This document shows, in pieces, positions 51,580 to 60,790 of a stretch of DNA of 64,000 nucleotides; within the stretch, counting starts at the first letter, position 1, and each line of letters begins with the position of its first letter. Origin of the DNA: Chryseobacterium scophthalmum (GTDB lineage Bacteria; Bacteroidota; Bacteroidia; Flavobacteriales; Weeksellaceae); assembly GCF_900143185.1 (NCBI RefSeq), contig NZ_FSRQ01000001.1:1984001-2048000 (forward strand), given 5' to 3'. A program made the translations under genes and the position numbers. The notes under the pieces are model-generated. The model was not told the DNA's origin, ran no database searches, and saw only the letters and a list, made by a program, of their open reading frames with translations.

Positions 51580-52425
51580 CTAAAGGTCTTTATCCATATA
51601 TTCTTCGAGTGACAATTTGAGTTGGTCTAAAAATGCAGTTCGGGAGCCAGCCCTTGTTTTCATCCGGTGGAAAGAGTGATGTATATCATTTAAGGGTGTT
51701 TGGAAGAGGACTTGAAAAATCAAAGCTAATTTTCGGATACCAATTTTTCCGTAAGCCACGGAATTTGAAGCATAAAGAGCGTATATCAGTTCAATGAGTG
51801 CATTTTGTGAATTTGTCCACGAAATATCCTTGTTGGTTTCTAAATTTTGTAAAAGCGCATCGGGATTTTCTTCAGGATTTATTTTGGAAAGTAAATAAGT
51901 ATAGATTAGTTCATTGGCAATTATATGGGCTATTTTGTGGTCATAATAGGTTGAGAAAGTTAGGTCAATTTCAAATACACCGCTCTTTAAACCATCGTGA
52001 TAATTTATGTTTCCAAGTGTGAAATAGCTATGGTCACGGTCTGTTCTATTTGCACGATAATATCTGTAAAAATCTTCGTTGCAGATGTTTTCCTCGTATT
52101 CGGTTTTAAGAATTTTCAACTGTTTTTCGTAAAAACTTTGGTACATTTTGCCTTTGCTTGCAGGACAAGTTGTTTCAAGACGAAATACCTTATTGTAATA
52201 AATAAGTTTGCCTAAAATTTGCGGTTTAATGTTTTTAAAAAAGTCTATTTCTTGTTGTCCATTCTTAAAACCTGATTTTAAAACATCTGCTTTAATGTTA
52301 TGCAACATCGTATTTAGAAATAAAGTCATTTGGTAAGCCTCGTCAGACGTCTGCATTATATGAGAAGAAAAAATATTTTCTTGATGCCGAATTTTTAATA
52401 ATATTTCACTTAATAGGATTTCCAT
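51580..52425 (-). CDS. rteC: RteC-like regulator (copy 2)
   Basis: Protein of 281 aa, paralogous to 40101-40922 over its whole length. Shared segments include FYRYYRANRTDRDHSYF, FSTYYDHKIAHIIANE and the C-terminal WTNSQNALIELIYALYASNS with GIRKLALIFQ. It is the last ICE gene before the right attachment candidate. No rteA/rteB two-component pair is seen, so the input signal must differ from CTnDOT. Confidence 0.83.
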   Translation of the reverse strand: MEILLSEILLKIRHQENIFSSHIMQTSDEAYQMTLFLNTMLHNIKADVLKSGFKNGQQEIDFFKNIKPQILGKLIYYNKVFRLETTCPASKGKMYQSFYEKQLKILKTEYEENICNEDFYRYYRANRTDRDHSYFTLGNINYHDGLKSGVFEIDLTFSTYYDHKIAHIIANELIYTYLLSKINPEENPDALLQNLETNKDISWTNSQNALIELIYALYASNSVAYGKIGIRKLALIFQVLFQTPLNDIHHSFHRMKTRAGSRTAFLDQLKLSLEEYMDKDL

Positions 52426-52507
52426 AGCGTAATCGATTTTAGGTTAACATTATTTGTTTTATAATCAAATCTTTGATTATTCAAAATTTGAAAAAAATAA
52501 TGAAACC

Positions 52508-52546
52508 ATTCCCACAGGTTCCCCCAAGGTGGGAATTTTTTTTTTT
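52508..52546 (+). terminator. Terminator-like hairpin near the right ICE end
   Basis: ATTCCCAC (52508-52515) pairs with GTGGGAAT (52529-52536) and is followed by a T run to 52546 on the plus strand. No plus-strand gene precedes it, so it may shield the chromosome side or block antisense transcription. The rest of the 428-nt gap 52426-52853 holds the attachment candidates and an AATCTTTTTT/AAAAAAGATT hairpin at 52753-52775. Confidence 0.5.
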
Positions 52547-52700
52547 GAAGTGAAATTTCAAATACAAAAAAAGGCAGACAAAAAAAATGGACAAAGTGTT
52601 AGCCACATTGCCCATTAATCATTAAATTTGTAGTATTGATTTACAGGGGTAATTCAATGAAATCAAGCGCAGTAAGCACCATTACTAAATCGTTACCAAC

Positions 52701-52711
52701 AGAGTTTTGCA
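52701..52711. other. Candidate right attachment core (attR)
   Basis: AGAGTTTTGCA matches the left candidate at 35-45 with one mismatch. It is placed between the last ICE gene and the pheS terminator, where the element should end. The shared 12-mer TTAATCATTAAA lies 75 bp inside (52615-52626). Confidence 0.35.
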
Positions 52712-52802
52712 CTCTTGTAAGCTACTGTTTATTAGTCAATTTCGACTTGATTAATCTTTTTTAATAAAAAAGATTCGTCTTTAAGTGATTTATAAAGTTA
52801 AT

Positions 52803-52836
52803 AAAAAATCCCGTGAAAATTCACAGGATTAAAAAT
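52803..52836 (-). terminator. Terminator of pheS
   Basis: AATCC-C-GTG pairs with CAC-A-GGATT around a short loop, with T-rich sequence on the minus-strand exit side (TTTTTTATTAAC). It lies 18 bp past the pheS stop. Confidence 0.75.
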
Positions 52837-52853
52837 TATTTATGTTAAATTAA

Positions 52854-53864
52854 TTACAATGTTTTAAACTGTTCTAAAGTTCTTATATCATTCTCAAAGA
52901 ACATTCTGATGTCGCTCATTTGGTAAAGAAGCATGGTAATTCTTTCAATACCCATCCCGAAAGCATATCCTGAATACTTCTCAGAATCAATATTTACATT
53001 TTTCAAAACAGCAGGATCTACCATTCCGCAACCCATAATTTCTAGCCAGCCTGTTCCTTTGGTAATTCTATAATCGGTTTCAGAATTTAATCCCCAATAT
53101 ACATCAATCTCAGCACTTGGCTCTGTGAATGGGAAAAATGAAGGTCTCATTCTGATTTTAGATTTTCCAAAAAGCTCAGTCGTAAAAAACTGAATTGTTT
53201 GTTTTAAATCTGCGAAACTTACATTTTCATCAATATATAAACCCTCAATCTGATGGAAAATACAATGTGAACGTGAAGAAATTGCCTCATTTCTGAAAAC
53301 CCTTCCTGGAGATAAAATTCTGATAGGCGGCTCATTTTCTTCCATATAGCGGATCTGAACCGAAGAAGTATGTGTTCTCAATAAAATATCAGGATTCTGC
53401 TCGATGAAAAAAGTATCCTGCATATCTCTTGCAGGATGATATTCCGGAAGATTCAGCGCGGTAAAATTATGCCAGTCATCTTCAATTTCCGGTCCGTCTG
53501 CAACAGCAAAACCAATAGATTTAAAAATCTCAATAATTCTGTTTTTCACTAAATTAATCGGATGTCTAGATCCTAAATCTAAAGGAAAAGCAGGTTTTGT
53601 AAGATCTTCTTTTTCTAAAATAATAGAAGAAGCAGAAGCATTTTTCAAATCTTCCAGCTTTACATTAACCGCTTGCTTCAGAGTATTGATTTTCTGTCCG
53701 AATTCTTTCTTCTGGTCGTTTGGAACTTCTTTAAATTTTTCAAAAAAATCATTCAGAACTCCTTTTTTCCCATTATACTTGATTCGGAAGTTTTCTATTT
53801 CCTCTTTACTTGTCGTATTGAAGCCATTAACCTCAACAAGCAATTCTTCTATCTTTTCAATCAT
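52854..53864 (-). CDS. pheS: Phenylalanyl-tRNA synthetase alpha subunit
   Basis: Class II synthetase subunit of 336 aa that charges tRNA-Phe together with PheT. The N-terminal coiled coil covers about residues 1-90. Motif 2 is [22 protein letters not shown] and motif 3 [13 protein letters not shown] with the end [12 protein letters not shown]. The length is normal. It is the first chromosomal gene beyond the ICE and appears intact. A -7 box TATTTTTG lies at 53901-53894. Confidence 0.95.
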   Translation of the reverse strand: MIEKIEELLVEVNGFNTTSKEEIENFRIKYNGKKGVLNDFFEKFKEVPNDQKKEFGQKINTLKQAVNVKLEDLKNASASSIILEKEDLTKPAFPLDLGSRHPINLVKNRIIEIFKSIGFAVADGPEIEDDWHNFTALNLPEYHPARDMQDTFFIEQNPDILLRTHTSSVQIRYMEENEPPIRILSPGRVFRNEAISSRSHCIFHQIEGLYIDENVSFADLKQTIQFFTTELFGKSKIRMRPSFFPFTEPSAEIDVYWGLNSETDYRITKGTGWLEIMGCGMVDPAVLKNVNIDSEKYSGYAFGMGIERITMLLYQMSDIRMFFENDIRTLEQFKTL

Positions 53865-53995
53865 TGTTTTACCCTTTCAAAAAAATGTATTTGCAAAAAT
53901 ACGATTTTCAGTTTAAAAAACCTTTTCAATTTATCATAAAAAAATCTATCTCGCGAGAAACAGATTGTATAATTGTTATTTAAAGCTGATTTGAT

Positions 53996-54256
53996 TTAAT
54001 CTAAAACAGTAGCAACGATGCTTATTAAAATTGTAAAAATATTAATTCCAAAAATCAGATAATACTCTTTCTTTTTCCTAAATATATTGATCAAACTGAA
54101 GAAAAATGCAAAAACCACAAACAACATCGCCGGAATTGTAAACAGTTCTACAAAAATCTGAATGATTTGATTGCTGTAAGAAATATAATAAAGAATCTGA
54201 AGACTCAACAAAAACATCAGACAAGCAATACTAATTATTAAAACGGCCTTACTCAT
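53996..54256 (-). CDS. Small three-helix membrane protein
   Basis: Protein of 86 aa with hydrophobic stretches at about residues 5-27, 36-58 and 65-84 and a KKK loop before the last. It is not recognised. It lies 18 bp after the YceI gene and may share its transcript. Confidence 0.55.
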   Translation of the reverse strand: MSKAVLIISIACLMFLLSLQILYYISYSNQIIQIFVELFTIPAMLFVVFAFFFSLINIFRKKKEYYLIFGINIFTILISIVATVLD

Positions 54257-54274
54257 CTTTTAATTTTGTTTAAA

Positions 54275-54925
54275 CTATTTTTTCTCTAAAGCTTTCACTC
54301 TAATCTGAAGCGTCACTTCATTTTTAATCACTCCATTTGCGGCAGGAGATTGAAATTTCACACCAAATTCTTCTCGCATAACATCTTTAGGTTCTGTTGC
54401 AATACTTACTTCTGCTCCATTTACAGCAACATTTGCTTTAAACTGAGTGGGTTTGGTAATTCCTTTTATCGTTAAATTTCCATCTAAAATAGTATTATAA
54501 TCACCTTCTGCAGACGGGCTTACTTTTGTAATTTCGTAAGATGCTGTCGGAAATTTTTCAACTTCAAAAAAATCAGCACTTTTAAGATGACCGTTTAGTT
54601 TTTCAAGATCATCTTTTTTATTTTTCAGATCTTCCGAAGTTAACGAAGCCATATCTGCAACAAATTTTCCGCTTTCAAGTTTCCCATCTTTTACAGTTAC
54701 ATCGCCGCTTTCAAACTTAATGGTTCCGAAATGACTTGTATTTTCAGATTTAAAAACCTTATATCCTTTCCATTCTACATTACTGTTTAAAGTATCCAAA
54801 ACAAATCGGCTTCCGTCTTTCGTTGTCGTTACTTCATTAGCATCACTTGTTACCGGTTTTTCTTTAGAACAAGAAACAACAGTGAACAAAGCAGGAATTG
54901 CGAGAGAAAATAATATTCTTTTCAT
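54275..54925 (-). CDS. YceI-family lipoprotein
   Basis: Protein of 216 aa with a lipoprotein signal ending FTVVSC (C19) and a YceI lipocalin-like barrel (RFVLDTLNSNVEWKGYKVF, FEVEKFPTASYEITKVS, LTIKGITKPTQFKANV). YceI proteins bind polyisoprenoids in the periplasm. It is an ordinary chromosomal gene. Confidence 0.88.
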   Translation of the reverse strand: MKRILFSLAIPALFTVVSCSKEKPVTSDANEVTTTKDGSRFVLDTLNSNVEWKGYKVFKSENTSHFGTIKFESGDVTVKDGKLESGKFVADMASLTSEDLKNKKDDLEKLNGHLKSADFFEVEKFPTASYEITKVSPSAEGDYNTILDGNLTIKGITKPTQFKANVAVNGAEVSIATEPKDVMREEFGVKFQSPAANGVIKNEVTLQIRVKALEKK

Positions 54926-54986
54926 TTTGATATAATTTATGCATGGCTAAATTACTAAAAATATGCCAGTCTTCCCCAAAAACCCT

Positions 54987-54994
54987 TATTTTTG
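54987..54994 (+). promoter_or_regulatory. -7 box of the ABC ATPase gene
   Basis: TATTTTTG ends 4 nt before the ATG at 54999. The transcript would start at or next to the start codon, giving a nearly leaderless mRNA. Confidence 0.45.
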
Positions 54995-54998
54995 CAGT

Positions 54999-55934
54999 AT
55001 GCTATTAGAGATAAACAACTTATATTTTTCTCATTCTCAGGAAAAACCGCTTTTTCAAAACTTTAATCTGAAACTGGATGAAGGTAAAATTATTGCATTG
55101 GCAGGCGAAAGCGGTTGCGGAAAATCTACGTTATTAAGTCTTATCTACGGATTACACGACTGGAATCAGGGTGAAATTGTATTTGAAGGCAGAAAACTGA
55201 TGGGGCCGAAAGGAAATCTCGTTCCGGGTGAAGCTGAAATGAAATTTGTTGCGCAAAACTTTGATTTAATGCCTTACGCAACCGTTGCAGATAACGTCGG
55301 GAAATTTATTTCTAATATCAATTTAGCCAAGAAAAAAGAAACGGTTTTAGAACTTTTAGATGTTGTTGGCTTGGTTGAATTTGCAGATGTTTTACCAAAA
55401 AATCTAAGTGGCGGACAACAGCAAAGAGTTGCCATTGCAAGAGCACTTTCTGTACTTCCAAAGTTGCTTTTGCTCGATGAACCGTTCAGCAATCTAGATT
55501 TTGCAAGAAAAATTGAGCTTCGTGAAAAACTGTTCAGATATGTAAAAGAAAACAATATTTCTTTGGTAATTTCTACTCACGAATTGCAGGATATTATTGC
55601 ATGGACTGACCAAATTATCGTTTTACAAAACGGAAGACTGATTCAAAATAATAGCGCAGAAGAAACCTATAAAGCCCCTTATAATCCTTATGTTGCAAAA
55701 CTTTTTGGAGAAGTAAATATTTTTAGTGAAGATGAAATTTCAGAATTGCAGATTTCAAGATTTTTCTATTATCCGCATCAAATCAAGATTTCTGAAAATG
55801 GTGTTGAAGCAGAAGTCTTAGAAAGCAGATTTGCAGGAAATCATTATTGGAATAAGATTAGATTCAGAAACAGAGAAATGGTGATGTTTAGTAATCATCA
55901 GCTTGAAAAGCTTATTAAAATTACTTTCGATTAG
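54999..55934 (+). CDS. ABC transporter ATP-binding protein
   Basis: Protein of 311 aa. Walker A is GESGCGKST (about 35), the signature LSGGQQQR (about 136) and Walker B LLLLDEP (about 156), with H-loop STHE. The last ~80 residues add a small regulatory-type domain. The start MLLEINNLYFSHS is chosen over a Met 36 bp upstream, which would precede the promoter. No permease gene is adjacent. A small hairpin (55963-55983) follows the stop; the 289-nt gap to 56223 holds no gene. Confidence 0.85.
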   Translation: MLLEINNLYFSHSQEKPLFQNFNLKLDEGKIIALAGESGCGKSTLLSLIYGLHDWNQGEIVFEGRKLMGPKGNLVPGEAEMKFVAQNFDLMPYATVADNVGKFISNINLAKKKETVLELLDVVGLVEFADVLPKNLSGGQQQRVAIARALSVLPKLLLLDEPFSNLDFARKIELREKLFRYVKENNISLVISTHELQDIIAWTDQIIVLQNGRLIQNNSAEETYKAPYNPYVAKLFGEVNIFSEDEISELQISRFFYYPHQIKISENGVEAEVLESRFAGNHYWNKIRFRNREMVMFSNHQLEKLIKITFD

Positions 55935-56165
55935 TACCTTCTTTAAAACTTATTATTAAGAAAACATTAAGTCTCTTAATGTTAGTATGTGGATAATTTT
56001 CAACGATTTAGCCTTTTTCTTATAAAATATCTTTATACATTTGTAAGACAACAGCTTAAGGAAATTTTTGGTTAATTCTCTTTCTGCCTTCCAGACCTAA
56101 ATTAGCTTTATTGCAATCACGTCTTTGAAAGATTACTCTGTCCAATTCTTTCCTTTTTTTATTGA

Positions 56166-56206
56166 TTTTTGGCAATTAGTTGAAAGACAATCCTAATTAC
56201 CAAAAA
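56166..56206. other. Hairpin after yjdM
   Basis: TTTTTGGCAATTAG pairs with CTAATTACCAAAAA at 13 of 14 positions with a 13-nt loop, 18 bp past the yjdM stop. No T run follows on the minus strand, so termination is uncertain. Confidence 0.45.
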
Positions 56207-56223
56207 CCAACATTGCTTATATA

Positions 56224-56556
56224 TTAAGCTTTCTTTACAAATTCAGATTTCAAAGCCATCGCACCAAAACCATCAATTTTACAATCAATATTATGATCGC
56301 TGTCTGGTCTTAAACGGATATTTTTTACTTTAGTTCCAGCTTTTACTGGTTTCGGAGCACCTTTTACCGGAAGATCTTTCATTACAATTACCGAATCTCC
56401 ATTTTGAAGTTCATTTCCATTGATGTCTAAAATCTGATCTTCATTTCCCGCTTCTTTAGGATCCCATTCGTGGAAGCATTGTGAACAAACCATTAAACCG
56501 TCTTGCTCATACGTAAATTCAGAACTACATTTCGGACAAATTACTACATCACTCAT
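56224..56556 (-). CDS. yjdM: PhnA/YjdM zinc-ribbon protein
   Basis: Protein of 110 aa. An N-terminal zinc ribbon (CPKC at 8-11, CSQC at 28-31) is followed by a KOW-like beta domain ([17 protein letters not shown]). It matches the YjdM/PhnA family, which despite its old name is not a phosphonoacetate hydrolase; its function is unclear. Confidence 0.88.
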   Translation of the reverse strand: MSDVVICPKCSSEFTYEQDGLMVCSQCFHEWDPKEAGNEDQILDINGNELQNGDSVIVMKDLPVKGAPKPVKAGTKVKNIRLRPDSDHNIDCKIDGFGAMALKSEFVKKA

Positions 56557-56587
56557 ATTATATTTTTTTGCAAAGGTAGTATTTTGA

Positions 56588-56620
56588 GTTAGAAGTTAGA
56601 AGTTAGAAGTTAGAAGTTAG
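56588..56620. repeat. Heptanucleotide tandem repeat
   Basis: GTTAGAA is repeated 4.7 times without error between yjdM and the methyltransferase gene. Copy number could slip during replication. It lies about 95 bp before the likely -7 box (TATTTTTG near 56717) of the downstream gene. Confidence 0.8.
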
Positions 56621-56749
56621 GCAAAAGTAAAGATCAATTAGTCTAAATTTAATTTTCCTTAAACTCATAATTTATAACTCATAACTACAAATCATTAACT
56701 CTCAACTTAAATTCGTATTTTTGCAAATTCAAACAGCTTACAGCAATTT

Positions 56750-57955
56750 ATGGAATTAATTCACAGAAACTTGGCAATCGGAATTCACGATGCTTTACAG
56801 GAAACTTTTTTCGAAAAAAACAAATACGCGGATAAAGTAATAGAAAGACTTTTGAAATCCCACAGACAATGGGGAAGCCAAGATAGAGCCGTTGTTTCTG
56901 AGATTTTCTATAATATCATCCGTTGGAAAAAACGCCTTGAATATTATATGGGTGAAGGTGTAAAACCAAATAACATCTATAAACTAATCATCGCTTATCT
57001 TCTTTGGAGCAAGACTAATTATAAAAGATTTGAAGAATTTGAAGGAATCAAAATTGCCGACATTACGACAAAACTTAGAAAAGGAACCGTTCCTACAAAA
57101 GCTATTGAGCATTCTATTCCGGAATGGCTTGTTGAAACTCTGGAAAGAGAATTAGGCGAAAAATGGGAAAAAGAAATGCATGCTTTGAATGAAAAAGCAC
57201 CAACTGTTTTAAGAGCAAATTCTTTAAGAACGACTCCTAAAGAACTTATTTCTGATCTTGCACACGAAAATGTAGTTTCTTATCCTATTAAAAACTATCC
57301 TGATGCGGTACAGCTTGAGGAAAAGAAAAATGTATTTCTTACCACAGCTTTCAAAGAAGGTCTGTTTGAAGTACAAGATGCTTCTTCACAAAAAATCGGT
57401 TATTTCCTTGATGTAAAAGAAGGCCAAAGAGTGGTTGATGCTTGTGCAGGTGCAGGTGGAAAAACACTTCACATAGCTGCTTTAATGAAAAACAAAGGTC
57501 AGATTATCGCTTTAGATATTTTTGAATGGAAATTAGTTGAGCTAAAACGTCGTGCAAAAAGAGCCGGAGCTCACAACATCGAAACAAGAGTAATTTCTGA
57601 TACGAAAGTAATCAAACGTCTTCACGATAAAGTAGACCGACTTTTGATTGATGCACCTTGTTCTGGTTTAGGAGTTTTAAAAAGAAATCCGGACAGCAAA
57701 TGGAAAATCGACCAGGATTTTATCGACAGAATTAAAAAAGAACAACAGCAAATCATGCAGGATTATTCTAAAATGCTGAAAGTGGGTGGAAAAATGGTGT
57801 ATGCAACATGCTCTATTTTACCTTCTGAAAATAATAAGCAAGTAGAAGAGTTTATTAAAAACAATCCTAACTATAAAATGATTAAAGACGAAAAAGTAAT
57901 GCCAAGCGAAGGTTACGACGGATTTTACATGGCTTTGATCGAAAGACTTTCTTAA
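56750..57955 (+). CDS. RsmB/NOP-family rRNA cytosine-5 methyltransferase
   Basis: Protein of 401 aa. An N-terminal NusB-like helical part (about 1-135) is followed by a SAM domain with motif I VVDACAGAGGKTLH (about 228), motif IV DAPCSGLG (about 303) and motif VI YATCS (about 349), carrying the two catalytic cysteines of this family. It modifies rRNA, probably 16S; the exact site cannot be read. Confidence 0.88.
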   Translation: MELIHRNLAIGIHDALQETFFEKNKYADKVIERLLKSHRQWGSQDRAVVSEIFYNIIRWKKRLEYYMGEGVKPNNIYKLIIAYLLWSKTNYKRFEEFEGIKIADITTKLRKGTVPTKAIEHSIPEWLVETLERELGEKWEKEMHALNEKAPTVLRANSLRTTPKELISDLAHENVVSYPIKNYPDAVQLEEKKNVFLTTAFKEGLFEVQDASSQKIGYFLDVKEGQRVVDACAGAGGKTLHIAALMKNKGQIIALDIFEWKLVELKRRAKRAGAHNIETRVISDTKVIKRLHDKVDRLLIDAPCSGLGVLKRNPDSKWKIDQDFIDRIKKEQQQIMQDYSKMLKVGGKMVYATCSILPSENNKQVEEFIKNNPNYKMIKDEKVMPSEGYDGFYMALIERLS

Positions 57956-57978
57956 AATAATTTCAACATATTATACAT

Positions 57979-58005
57979 AAACTACTCTATTTTTTGGAGT
58001 AGTTT
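57979..58005. terminator. Shared terminator of convergent genes
   Basis: A perfect 9-bp stem AAACTACTC (57979-57987) / GAGTAGTTT (57997-58005) has T on the plus side. It overlaps the stop codon of the minus-strand gene ending at 57982, so it serves the methyltransferase gene and probably both. Confidence 0.8.
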
Positions 58006-58938
58006 TTTGTTGATTTTATAAACATAAAGACTATCATTATTAAATGGAATTAATAAAATTTTGTTTGATATTTTATCTTTATTTAATCTGAAAGGATAAA
58101 AATCGCTAATCTTTTCATCAAGCTTTTGTGAAAAAGTATTTTCTTTTCTACCATCAAAGTAAGTGAAACAGTTTGAATCATTGAAAATAACAAAGAAATC
58201 ATTCCAAGTATTTTCTACATAATATTTGAAATCTTTTATAGTATATTTTTCAGTTTCAAGCTTTAAATAATTCCCTTTTGTTGGTGGAATATCATTAATA
58301 CCAAATATAAATTCTCCATTCTTCCATGAAATTTTCGTTTTTGAAAAACCATTATTCAACAACTCAACTTCGTTGTTGATTATTTCATCAATTAAATTTG
58401 ACTGCTTTTTAGTGATCTTTTGAATAAAATCATCAGAGTTAGCAAGAACAGTAATTATATTTTCATCATTGTAGCTATAATTATGATCTGTAGGAATTAA
58501 AAATTTATTTATCTTTTTTCTGTTAAGAATAGTATATTCCACCAGTTTTAAAACATCTGTAATATTTACATTTTCAGCAATAATTCTTACTGCTATTCCT
58601 TTTTCGTTACTCTTGATTACACTTCCTTCCGTCAAGCCTAAAACCTTATAATTTGAATTATCATTTTCTAAGATAGTCAGTTTATTTTTATTGTAGCTCC
58701 TATCATATTCAATCATTAAAGTGTCTTTAAGATTTAATCTTTTCGAAATAATTTGAGATAGCTTTCCAATAATATGAATTTTCATTTCCTGAGATTCTAT
58801 TATTTTATCTCCGAAATTGAATCCTGATCTGAAAAAAGTTTTCACACTCCCGAATCTCTCAACTTTAACTTTAGGCTTATGAGCATGACAATAATTAGAA
58901 AAAAATAAAAAAATAAGTAAAGAAAAAATAGACTTCAT
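57982..58938 (-). CDS. Exported hypothetical protein
   Basis: Not recognised. It is 318 aa with a signal peptide (SIFSLLIFLFFSNYCHA). It is rich in Lys, Asn and Ile, with mixed strand and helix and no repeated or catalytic motif visible. It is a single gene with no functional context. Confidence 0.65.
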   Translation of the reverse strand: MKSIFSLLIFLFFSNYCHAHKPKVKVERFGSVKTFFRSGFNFGDKIIESQEMKIHIIGKLSQIISKRLNLKDTLMIEYDRSYNKNKLTILENDNSNYKVLGLTEGSVIKSNEKGIAVRIIAENVNITDVLKLVEYTILNRKKINKFLIPTDHNYSYNDENIITVLANSDDFIQKITKKQSNLIDEIINNEVELLNNGFSKTKISWKNGEFIFGINDIPPTKGNYLKLETEKYTIKDFKYYVENTWNDFFVIFNDSNCFTYFDGRKENTFSQKLDEKISDFYPFRLNKDKISNKILLIPFNNDSLYVYKINKKLLQKIE

Positions 58939-59056
58939 GTTTTTAGTTTAAACGGTAAACGAAATTCTAAAATTAATATTTTACATCTAAACCATTACAA
59001 AGAGATTTGACAAATCATCAAGTATAAATTACCTTTGTAAAAACCATCAATACATT

Positions 59057-60721
59057 ATGTTTAAATCTATTTTAGCAAGTTTTTTTATTTTATTATCTGT
59101 TTTGAGTTTTTCGCAGACTTACGAAATTCAATATGAAAGTTCGTACAACGGAAAAACTCAACCCAATCAGAACCAGACAATTGTTTGGGTAAATGAAAAT
59201 GAAAACTTTATTTTAAATACAAAAATTAAAGAACGAAAAAGCGATTATCCTTTTGAAATCAGTAAAATTGAAAAACCTTCGAACACAATTGTTTCTTATG
59301 CATTTTTAAAACCGAATGAAGCTATTTCCACTTCAGACAGAGAATCGATTGCTAAACAGGAATTTGAATTAACGACACAGACTAAAAAGATCTTAGGCTA
59401 CAACTGTAAAAAAGCGGTTACAAAAATCAATTCGAATACCATTGAAGTTTGGTACACCAATGATTTAAAAATAAAAGGCGGACCATCAAGTTTAGGACAA
59501 AACTTAGGCTTGGTTTTACAGGTTGAAAGAAACGGAAATTCTGCAACAACCGCAGTTTCTTTAAAGAAAATTAAAACAACAGGAATTGACAAGATTATTA
59601 ATAAAACGATTCCTACTAAAGATTTATTGAGCTACAAAGATCTACTTTGGAAAAGCAGATTTACGACGTTAAAAGTTTTTGAAAATGAAATTATCAATTT
59701 CTCAGATCAGTCAAAATCTGATGAAAAAATAAAAAGATTTGCCAACGGAACAATTATTTTAAAAAAGGTAAAGTTTCCAAAAATTGCTCTGGGCGATAAT
59801 ATTTTTGTGGAACTGAAACAACAATCCAACGGTGACGCTTACGACAGAACCGGAACTGTATTTTTTATTCCTGAAGAAAAATCGCAGACATTTTTTGATG
59901 GTTTAGAAAAAGGAGCAAAAACACTTCCTGTTTATGAAAATGGAAACGGAAAACAATATTACGGAGTTGTTTCCAATCAAAATTATCAACCGACGGTTGA
60001 ATTAATGAGATTTTTTACCGCTTTCGGAATCAACAAGTTCAATCATATTGAATTAAAGGATAAAACTTGGCAAACGGTAAGTCCGTTTCGTCAGGATATT
60101 ACCGAATTAAAACCTTCCCTTTCAGAAAAAGAACTTTGGATTGGAACTTTTATCGGTAATTACGATAAAGGCGGTCACAAAGTAAGTTTAGATATTACGA
60201 TTCATAACAGCGAACAAATTGTTAATAAAAATAATAAGGTCATTCCGCTTTTCAACACGACTAATATTATGGAAATGGCGGGTCAGGATTATGCAACAAT
60301 GTTTAATAATGATAAAGGACTTTTTGTGGAATTTAATTTAGAAAAAGATCTTAAAAATGCACAGTTAAGATACATTACAACCGGACATGGAGGTTGGGAA
60401 AATGGTGACGAATTTATCCCGAAAGCCAATTCAATTTATTTAGACGGAAAAATGGCATTTTCATTTACACCTTGGAGAACAGAATGCGGGTCTTACCGAT
60501 TATTTAATCCGGCTTCCGGAAATTTCGCAGACGGACTTTCTTCTTCAGATTTAAGCAGATCAAATTGGTGTCCCGGAACGGTAACCAATCCAAACTTTAT
60601 TTCTTTAGGTGATTTAAAAGCTGGAAAACATACAATTCAGGTGAAAATTCCGCAGGGAGAACCGGAAGGAACAAGCTTCAGTGCATGGAATATTTCAGGC
60701 GTTTTATTAGGAAATGAGTAA
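59057..60721 (+). CDS. PNGase F-like glycosidase with N-terminal GLPGLI-like domain
   Basis: Exported protein of 554 aa (signal peptide ending VLSFSQ). Residues about 20-190 look like a GLPGLI domain (TYEIQYESSYNG and KKILGYNCKKAVTKI). The C-terminal ~330 residues match the two jelly-roll PNGase F fold, with GHGGWENGDEF, TPWRTECGSYR and RSNWCPGTVTNP (compare AGWCPG in PNGase F). PNGase F removes N-glycans from glycoproteins, and larger PNGase F-II-type enzymes with an extra N-terminal domain are known in Elizabethkingia. A -7 box TACCTTTG lies about 20 bp before the start. Confidence 0.8.
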   Translation: MFKSILASFFILLSVLSFSQTYEIQYESSYNGKTQPNQNQTIVWVNENENFILNTKIKERKSDYPFEISKIEKPSNTIVSYAFLKPNEAISTSDRESIAKQEFELTTQTKKILGYNCKKAVTKINSNTIEVWYTNDLKIKGGPSSLGQNLGLVLQVERNGNSATTAVSLKKIKTTGIDKIINKTIPTKDLLSYKDLLWKSRFTTLKVFENEIINFSDQSKSDEKIKRFANGTIILKKVKFPKIALGDNIFVELKQQSNGDAYDRTGTVFFIPEEKSQTFFDGLEKGAKTLPVYENGNGKQYYGVVSNQNYQPTVELMRFFTAFGINKFNHIELKDKTWQTVSPFRQDITELKPSLSEKELWIGTFIGNYDKGGHKVSLDITIHNSEQIVNKNNKVIPLFNTTNIMEMAGQDYATMFNNDKGLFVEFNLEKDLKNAQLRYITTGHGGWENGDEFIPKANSIYLDGKMAFSFTPWRTECGSYRLFNPASGNFADGLSSSDLSRSNWCPGTVTNPNFISLGDLKAGKHTIQVKIPQGEPEGTSFSAWNISGVLLGNE

Positions 60722-60790
60722 AAACAAAACCTCCTTGCAATATTATTACAAGGAGGTAAAAACACAAATGATGAAAAAAAATTATTTCGA
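60722..60790 (-). ncRNA. Candidate small RNA on the minus strand
   Basis: A minus-strand promoter TTTG (60824-60821), 18 bp, CACCTTTG (60802-60795) would start a transcript near 60788. It ends at a 9-bp hairpin ACCTCCTTG/CAAGGAGGT (60757-60729) followed by TTTTGTTTTT, giving an RNA of about 65-70 nt. No minus-strand gene lies here. The 318-nt gap 60722-61039 otherwise holds only AT-rich sequence and the asnB promoter. Confidence 0.4.

Noticed and set aside
52508..52546. Right end of the ICE marked by the hairpin and T run
   Set aside because: It looks like an ordinary terminator, and no matching sequence exists at the left end.
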